A stretch of DNA of 7,033 bases, taken from NCBI GenBank assembly GCA_035938015.1, contig DASZHJ010000068.1:1-7033 (forward strand). The letters run 5' to 3'. Of the stretch, positions 1 to 3,378 are shown one piece after another. The DNA comes from DASZHJ01 sp035938015. GTDB lineage: Bacteria > Pseudomonadota > Alphaproteobacteria > ATCC43930 > CGMCC-115725. How positions within the stretch are numbered: position 1 is the first letter of the stretch; the number at the start of each line of letters is the position of its first letter. A program made the position numbers and the translations under genes. The notes under the pieces are model-generated. The model did not search any database. It was not told the origin of the DNA and saw only the letters and a program-made list of their open reading frames with translations.

Positions 1-1
1 G

Positions 2-121
2 CCAGTCATGTACGCCGACGCCAAGAAGAACTATCACGCCGTGGAGCGGCTGATCGTGCCGCTCGCGCGCAACGGCGTCGACGTCGATATGATCATGGGC
101 ATCATCCTGCATCTTCGGTAG
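2..121 (+). CDS. C-terminal end of a PAS_5-like domain protein (5' partial)
   Basis: An open frame enters from the left edge and ends at the TAG at 119-121, giving 39 residues. The sequence includes RLIVPLARNGVDVDMIMGI, a pattern (hydrophobic, P-L, short polar turn with Gly, then V-D-M-hydrophobic-G) resembling the last strands of the PAS_5 family, small sensory proteins frequent in Alphaproteobacteria. That family link is from memory of the motif, not from a search. Codon use is GC-biased at third positions, as in the other genes here. The last 20 bases overlap convergently with the minus-strand proline-rich ORF. No T-rich intrinsic terminator follows the stop codon. The start and any N-terminal domains lie outside the window, so ligand and role cannot be judged. 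Confidence 0.6.
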   Translation, partial: PVMYADAKKNYHAVERLIVPLARNGVDVDMIMGIILHLR

Positions 122-272
122 TTCGTGAGGTCGAGGCGCCCGGCGCCGGCGCGGTTTTGCCGGGCAGTCTCGCGGCGAGCTCGGCTGCCGGCGGGCGCGG
201 CGGCGGTTTGGGCGCGGGCGCGGGTGGCTTCTCGGCCGGACTCGGACCGGTAACGACGTCGAAATCGATCAT
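102..272 (-). CDS. Small proline/alanine-rich protein, 56 aa, function unknown
   Basis: ATG at 272-270 to TGA at 104-102 encodes 56 residues beginning MIDFDVVTGP, followed by a low-complexity stretch rich in Pro, Ala and Lys (for example PAPAPKPPPRPPAA) and a polar tail. There is no signal peptide or membrane segment, and I recognise no family. The case for a real gene is the ribosome binding site: AAGGAGGT at 284-277, only 4 nt before the ATG. Third positions are mostly G or C up to about residue 48, where the ORF begins to overlap the convergent PAS-like gene end. It lies 64 nt after a terminator-like hairpin and an aromatic-rich mini-ORF on the same strand, so it is the only candidate structural gene for that possible attenuator. 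The run of prolines may slow ribosomes and need EF-P. A longer ORF in another frame here lacks an SD and looks spurious. Confidence 0.5.
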   Translation of the reverse strand: MIDFDVVTGPSPAEKPPAPAPKPPPRPPAAELAARLPGKTAPAPGASTSRTTEDAG

Positions 273-276
273 ACTG

Positions 277-284
277 ACCTCCTT
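277..284 (-). promoter_or_regulatory. Near-perfect Shine-Dalgarno for the 56-aa ORF
   Basis: Read on the minus strand the sequence is AAGGAGGT, followed by CAGT and then ATG. This is eight contiguous bases of anti-SD complementarity, a stronger match than at any of the housekeeping genes in this window. It decides the start of the proline-rich ORF. Confidence 0.65.
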
Positions 285-335
285 CTACTGCGGAGGCCGT
301 CTCGAGGGCGGTGTTCGGGAGTTGGAGTGAGTCCG

Positions 336-367
336 AAAACACGAAAGCCGCCCGGTCGAGGCGGCTT
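336..367 (-). terminator. Intrinsic-terminator-like hairpin (possible attenuator)
   Basis: On the minus strand, AAGCCGCC (367-360) pairs with GGCGGCTT (352-345) around a 7-nt loop, giving 8 perfect base pairs. It is followed by TCGTGTTTT, an interrupted T-rich tail at 344-336. The tail is on the minus side only, so it terminates leftward transcription. It sits 26 nt after the stop codon of the aromatic-rich mini-ORF and before the 56-aa ORF. Its 5' arm (GCCGCC, 365-360) can alternatively pair with GGCGGC at 402-397, which are the last codons of the mini-ORF. It could equally be the plain terminator of the GST transcript. Confidence 0.65.
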
Positions 368-392
368 CGGTATCTACGACGAGTGCGCGATC

Positions 393-461
393 CTAGGCCG
401 CCGGCGGAAACCGGTAGGTCCAATAGAACACGGTAAACGAGCGGATGCGCGCTGTCGTCAT
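393..461 (-). CDS. Aromatic-rich 22-aa leader peptide (putative)
   Basis: ATG at 461-459 opens 22 codons ending at TAG 395-393. Residues 9-18 read FTVFYWTYRF, that is six aromatic residues in ten, including a Phe-Tyr-Trp triplet, and the ORF then ends PPAA. The predicted transcription start of the upstream promoter is an A only 3 nt before the ATG, so translation would be essentially leaderless, and no SD is present. The ORF is followed by the hairpin at 367-345. The last codons contain GGCGGC (402-397), complementary to the hairpin's 5' arm. Leader peptides with runs of regulatory codons before a terminator are the hallmark of ribosome-mediated attenuation (trpL, pheL, pheM). The Sinorhizobium trp leader is also leaderless. 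That this ORF senses Phe, Tyr or Trp is inference. A chance short ORF remains possible. Confidence 0.5.
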   Translation of the reverse strand: MTTARIRSFTVFYWTYRFPPAA

Positions 462-470
462 GGTGGCGGG

Positions 471-499
471 ACCATAGGCCGCGGTGCTCGCGGGGTCAA
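471..499 (-). promoter_or_regulatory. Sigma70-type promoter of the leader-peptide unit
   Basis: On the minus strand a TTGACC -35 box (499-494) and a TATGGT -10 box (476-471) are separated by exactly 17 bp. The -35 overlaps the TGA stop codon of the GST gene. The expected start is near A464, 3 nt before the mini-ORF ATG. The -35 matches TTGACA at five of six bases and the -10 matches TATAAT at four of six. It was found by eye and has not been measured. Confidence 0.5.
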
Positions 500-1149
500 T
501 CGGCAATTCGCCGCGCCGGCAGCCCGGGATCGGTCGCGCCGAGACTCTCTCTTTGCTCCATGAGCTGCCACCAGGCAGACAGCTTCGGATACGCCGTGAG
601 GAGTCCGCGCGCTTCCGGCACCGCGGCGAAATAGGCGATCATCGGCGCCAGGTGCAGATCGGCGAGGGAGAGCTGGCCGCCGATCAGAAAGCCCCCGCCC
701 TTCGCGAGCGCCTCGAGCGCGCCGAGCGCGCGCGTGGATCCCTCCAGACCTCGCCGGATTTCCGCCGCTTCGGCGGGTTCGCCAACCCGGGGCCGGAAAA
801 CGGCATGGGAAAACACCTGACGAACCATGGGCCAGTAGGCGTAGGAATCGATGATGGAGATAATTTGCGTCATGCGCGCTCGCTCGCGCGGGGCAATGGG
901 CTGCAGCCTCGGGCCGGGGAATGTCTCGTCGACGTAGCGCGTGATTGCTCCGGTCTCATAGAGGATGAAGTCATCGTGCACGAGCACGGGAACCCTGCGG
1001 AAGGGATGCATCGCGAGATAGGCGCTCGGGACATCCGGCGCAAAGGGATTCACCTCGACGCGCTCATAGGCGACGCCCTTCTCGGCGAGGGCCATGCGCG
1101 CGATCCGCACATAGACGCTATACTCGTAGCCGTGCAACACGACCGTCAT
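496..1149 (-). CDS. Glutathione S-transferase family protein
   Basis: The 217-residue protein has the two-domain cytosolic GST layout. Residues 1-78 form the thioredoxin-like glutathione-binding domain. It opens VVLHGYEYSVYVRIARMAL, with Ser11 or a neighbouring Tyr in the position of the catalytic hydroxyl, the cis-proline in RRVP (Pro54), and E65-T66 in the place of the usual Glu-Ser that binds the gamma-glutamyl group. Residues about 88-205 form the helical domain, including SLAD (161-164), the N-capping box typical of GSTs. Length is normal. The start was placed at ATG 1149 because GGAAGGA lies 8 nt upstream and the GST fold begins there. The frame stays open for 60 further codons upstream, but that part is antisense to the TatA-like gene. 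The family conjugates or reduces electrophiles with glutathione. The substrate cannot be told. Class assignment is uncertain. Confidence 0.92.
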   Translation of the reverse strand: MTVVLHGYEYSVYVRIARMALAEKGVAYERVEVNPFAPDVPSAYLAMHPFRRVPVLVHDDFILYETGAITRYVDETFPGPRLQPIAPRERARMTQIISIIDSYAYWPMVRQVFSHAVFRPRVGEPAEAAEIRRGLEGSTRALGALEALAKGGGFLIGGQLSLADLHLAPMIAYFAAVPEARGLLTAYPKLSAWWQLMEQRESLGATDPGLPARRIAD

Positions 1150-1180
1150 GCTCGTAGTCCTTCCGGGCTCCAAACCTTGC

Positions 1181-1210
1181 ACTATCGGCAAGCGAGCGCG
1201 CTGCCTGCAA
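1181..1210 (-). promoter_or_regulatory. Possible GST promoter
   Basis: On the minus strand TTGCAG (1210-1205) and GATAGT (1186-1181) are 18 bp apart. The -10 ends about 31 nt before the GST ATG. Each box has two mismatches or more to consensus, so this is only a candidate. On the other strand TATGAT at 1224-1229 could be the -10 of the divergent TatA-like gene, but no good -35 precedes it. Confidence 0.25.
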
Positions 1211-1255
1211 GTCTTGGGAAGGATATGATCAGCCGCGCCCAGCTGGGACCGTGAC

Positions 1256-1399
1256 GTGGGAAGCTTCAGCATCTGGCATATTCTGATCGTCGTCGTGGTG
1301 GTGGTCGTGCTGTTCCCGAACCTCCGCATCGCCGAGCGCGCGGGTCGCGCTCTGGCGGAGCGGGTGCGCGGGTGGATCAGCCGGCCCCCGTTCCCCTGA
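1256..1399 (+). CDS. Miniature TatA/TatE-like membrane protein
   Basis: The GTG-start ORF of 47 codons begins (M)GSFSIWHILIVVVVVVVLF, nearly identical to the usual TatA N-terminus (GSFSIWHWLIVLVIVLLLF). It has a single membrane helix at residues 6-20 and then a short amphipathic helix, RIAERAGRALAERVRGWI (24-41). TatA forms the pore-like part of the twin-arginine translocase in the inner membrane. Two things are odd. The protein is about half the length of ordinary TatA, and the conserved Phe-Gly hinge after the membrane helix reads Phe-Pro (20-21). No tatB or tatC is nearby. The start was chosen because the TatA consensus begins exactly there. The SD is weak (GGGA about 6 nt upstream). It may be an accessory TatE-like subunit, a decayed paralogue, or a small protein that only borrows the TatA fold. 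It is too short for the usual ORF length cut-off. Confidence 0.7.
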   Translation: MGSFSIWHILIVVVVVVVLFPNLRIAERAGRALAERVRGWISRPPFP

Positions 1400-1419
1400 G
1401 GCCCGCGAACCGCCGGCGC

Positions 1420-1448
1420 TTGCTTTCCCGGCTCTCCACCGTTATAAC
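1420..1448 (+). promoter_or_regulatory. Promoter of the rpmI-rplT(-pheST) operon
   Basis: TTGCTT (1420-1425) and TATAAC (1443-1448) are separated by 17 bp. The -10 matches the sigma70 consensus at five of six bases and the -35 at four of six. The predicted start near 1455 leaves an 83-nt 5' leader before rpmI. The leader holds a small GCGC hairpin with a TTTTG loop (about 1477-1489). No other clear promoter is visible between here and pheT. Confidence 0.6.
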
Positions 1449-1537
1449 GCGCGGCTCCTAACCCGGCGGCTGGCTAGCGCTTTTGGCGCAGGGCATGCCT
1501 CGTCGCCGACCGATATCTCCTCCTGGAAAGGACGAAA

Positions 1538-1741
1538 ATGCCCAAGATGAAGACCAAGAGCGGCGCCAAGAAGCGCTTCAGCCGCACCGCGTCCGGCAAG
1601 ATCAAGTTCAAGCCGGCGCACAAGCGCCACCGCCTGATCAGCAAGCCCAAGCAGATGAAGCGCAAGGCCACGGGCTCGAGCTATCTTCAGAAGGGCGACG
1701 CCAAGCTGGTGCTCACCTACATGCCGTATTTGAGGGGCTAG
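1538..1741 (+). CDS. rpmI: 50S ribosomal protein L35
   Basis: The 67-residue basic protein has the classic L35 sequence: MPKMKTKSGAKKRFSRTASGK at the start, then KPAHKRHRLISKPKQMKR and an ending LTYMPYLRG. The family is usually 64-67 residues. L35 is a late-assembling protein of the large ribosomal subunit. The start ATG has AAGGA 5 nt upstream. It is the first gene of the operon, with rplT following after 3 nt, so the two are almost certainly co-transcribed and translationally coupled. infC, which precedes rpmI in many bacteria, is absent. The gene upstream on this strand is the TatA-like ORF, which sits before the operon promoter. Confidence 0.98.
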   Translation: MPKMKTKSGAKKRFSRTASGKIKFKPAHKRHRLISKPKQMKRKATGSSYLQKGDAKLVLTYMPYLRG

Positions 1742-1744
1742 GTC

Positions 1745-2107
1745 ATGGCGCGCGTCAAACGGGGCGTTACCGCCCATGCCCGTCATAAGAAGGTCCTCGG
1801 CCTCGCGAAAGGCTATCGCGGTCGCTCCAAGGATGCCTTCCGGGTCGCCATCGAGAAGGTCGAGAAGGGGCTGCGCTACGCCTATCGCGACCGCCGCGCC
1901 AAGAAGCGGAATTTCCGCTCGCTCTGGATCCAGCGGATCAATGCGGGCGCGCGCGAGGCGGGCCTCACCTATTCCGAGTTCATGAACGGCATCAAGCGAG
2001 CCGGCATCGCGATCGATCGCAAGGTGCTGGCGGATCTCGCGGCGCGCGAGCCCGCGGCTTTCCAGAGCATCGTCGAGAGCGCCCGCGCGGCGCTCGCCAA
2101 AGGCTGA
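1745..2107 (+). CDS. rplT: 50S ribosomal protein L20
   Basis: The 120-residue protein starts MARVKRGVTAHARHKKVLGLAKGYRGR (shown here in part), the highly conserved rRNA-binding N-terminal extension of L20. Residues 60-118 form the globular helical domain (SLWIQRINAGAR, then YSEFMNGIKRAGI). Length is normal. L20 binds 23S rRNA early in 50S assembly, and in some bacteria it represses its own operon by binding the leader mRNA. I see no clear mimic of its rRNA site here. A GAGGGG about 9-13 nt upstream, inside the end of rpmI, serves as SD. A 188-bp gap containing a strong terminator separates it from pheS. Confidence 0.98.
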   Translation: MARVKRGVTAHARHKKVLGLAKGYRGRSKDAFRVAIEKVEKGLRYAYRDRRAKKRNFRSLWIQRINAGAREAGLTYSEFMNGIKRAGIAIDRKVLADLAAREPAAFQSIVESARAALAKG

Positions 2108-2148
2108 GGCGGGCGCGGCCCATGGACGCGCGCCGGCAAACGCGATTT

Positions 2149-2164
2149 AGTCAGGAGACCTGTC
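2149..2164 (+). promoter_or_regulatory. B12-box-like sequence in the rplT-pheS leader
   Basis: AGTCAGGAGACCTGTC matches the B12-box consensus of cobalamin riboswitches (AGYCMGGAGACCKGCC) at all but one of 16 positions. It contains the small CAGG-AGA-CCTG hairpin. The other conserved riboswitch blocks upstream (for example GCCACTG) are not seen, and the region upstream is rplT coding sequence, so a complete riboswitch is not supported. It may be a relic, a different structured leader, or coincidence. Confidence 0.3.
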
Positions 2165-2230
2165 GTTAGGCCCCGCCGCCAGGCGCCGCCCTTGGATTCG
2201 CCGTGACCGGCCATCCCGGGTGGAGATGAA

Positions 2231-2265
2231 AGAGGGGCCGAGCACCGTTCGGCCCTTTTCTTTTT
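2231..2265 (+). terminator. Strong intrinsic terminator between rplT and pheS (likely attenuator)
   Basis: GGGCCGA (2235-2241) pairs with TCGGCCC (2249-2255) around a 7-nt loop. The stem can extend through G-T and A-T pairs into the AGAG at 2231-2234. The tail is TTTTCTTTTT (2256-2265). It is the best intrinsic terminator in the window. pheS begins only 30 nt later, which leaves no room for a separate promoter, so pheST transcripts must either read through it or start upstream of it. The 5' arm bases GGGGCC (2234-2239) are complementary to GGCCCC at 2169-2174, a possible antiterminator. In enteric bacteria pheST is known to be attenuated just here by a Phe-rich leader peptide, but no such peptide is visible. 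Confidence 0.85.
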
Positions 2266-2295
2266 GCCCCCACCCGCGATCTCCCAGGTGACGCC

Positions 2296-3378
2296 ATGAA
2301 AGAGCAAGAACTCGATCCACTCCGCCGCGAGATCCTCGACGCGGTCTCCTCGGCGGAGAGCCGCGACCAGCTGGAGCAGGTGCGGGTGTCCGCGCTCGGC
2401 CGCAAGGGTCGGGTGACGCAACTCATGAAGACGCTGGGCACCCTCGAGGCCGAGACGCGACGGGCCGCGGGTGCCGCGCTCAATCGCTTGAAGGACGAGG
2501 TCGAGGCGGCGATCACCGCCGCCGCGGACAAGCTGCTCCACAAAGACATCGAGCGCCGGCTCGCCGGCGAGCGCGTCGACGTGACCTTGCCGGTCGAGAT
2601 CGGCGGCGAGGGCCGCGTGCATCCGATCAGCCAGACCACCGACGAGCTCACGGCGATCTTCGGCGAGATGGGCTTCCGGGTCGCCGAAGGCCCCCACATC
2701 GAGGACGACTTCTACAACTTCACGGCGCTCAACATCCCGCCCGAGCATCCCGCGCGTCAGGAGATGGACACCTTCTATCTCACCGAGAAGCGCGACGGCA
2801 GCCGCAAGGTGCTGCGCACGCACACCTCGCCCGTGCAGATCCGCACCATGCTCGCGGAGAAGCCGCCGATCCGTATCATCGTGCCCGGCCGCACCTTCCG
2901 CAGCGACCACGACGCGACCCACAGCCCGATGTTCCACCAGGTCGAAGGGCTCTTGATCGACCGCAGCACCCATATGGGCCACCTCAAGGGCTGCCTCATC
3001 GAGTTCTGCCGGGCCTTCTTCGAGATGGACGACCTGCCCGTGCGCTTCCGCCCGAGCTACTTCCCCTTCACCGAGCCCTCGGCCGAGGTGGATATCGGCT
3101 GCTCGCGCGAGGGCGGCGGCCTCAAGATCGGCGCCGGCGGCGAGTGGCTGGAGATCCTGGGCTCGGGGATGGTGCACCCGAAGGTGCTGGAGAACTGCAA
3201 CATCGATCCCACGATCTACCAAGGCTTCGCCTTCGGCATGGGCATCGAGCGCATCGCCATGCTGAAGTACGGCATCCCCGACCTGCGCGCGTTCTACGAC
3301 AGCGACCTGCGCTGGCTCCGGCACTACGGCTTCCAGGCGCTCGAGGTGCCCTCCATGGTGGCGGGGCTGCAGCGATGA
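2296..3378 (+). CDS. pheS: Phenylalanyl-tRNA synthetase alpha subunit
   Basis: This is the 360-residue catalytic subunit of the (alpha-beta)2 enzyme that charges tRNA-Phe in the cytoplasm. Residues 1-90 form the N-terminal coiled-coil tRNA-binding arm. The class II synthetase core follows: motif 1 region around 105-130 (HPISQTTDELTAIF), motif 2 at about 193-224 with PGRTFRSDHDATHSPMFHQ, the Phe-pocket segment FRPSYFPFTEPS (252-263), and motif 3 at about 310-324 (GFAFGMGIERIAMLK) with its ATP-binding Arg319. Length is normal for Alphaproteobacteria. The ATG has only a weak SD (CAGGTGA). The stop codon overlaps the pheT start as ATGA, so the two subunits are translationally coupled. Expression probably depends on read-through of the terminator 30 nt upstream. 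Confidence 0.98.
   Translation: MKEQELDPLRREILDAVSSAESRDQLEQVRVSALGRKGRVTQLMKTLGTLEAETRRAAGAALNRLKDEVEAAITAAADKLLHKDIERRLAGERVDVTLPVEIGGEGRVHPISQTTDELTAIFGEMGFRVAEGPHIEDDFYNFTALNIPPEHPARQEMDTFYLTEKRDGSRKVLRTHTSPVQIRTMLAEKPPIRIIVPGRTFRSDHDATHSPMFHQVEGLLIDRSTHMGHLKGCLIEFCRAFFEMDDLPVRFRPSYFPFTEPSAEVDIGCSREGGGLKIGAGGEWLEILGSGMVHPKVLENCNIDPTIYQGFAFGMGIERIAMLKYGIPDLRAFYDSDLRWLRHYGFQALEVPSMVAGLQR

Noticed and set aside
34..423. 129-codon minus-strand open frame at the left end
   Set aside because: It has no SD, an Arg/Ser-rich shadow-like composition, and runs through the terminator hairpin. The 56-aa and 22-aa ORFs in other frames have better start and stop context.
1150..1329. 60-residue N-terminal extension of the GST frame, including a poly-Thr run
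   Set aside because: The poly-Thr is the antisense of the valine run in the TatA-like gene. The GST fold and a good SD begin at 1149.
2122..2169. 15-codon ORF as a pheM-like Phe leader peptide
   Set aside because: It contains only one Phe codon and no good SD. It is kept only as context for the antiterminator idea.
1950..2230. Complete cobalamin riboswitch
   Set aside because: Only the B12-box-like block is visible. The other conserved core blocks are missing and the upstream sequence is rplT coding.
3144..3374. 77-residue upstream extension of the pheT frame
   Set aside because: It overlaps the certain pheS coding sequence, and the PheT family starts at the ATG at 3375.
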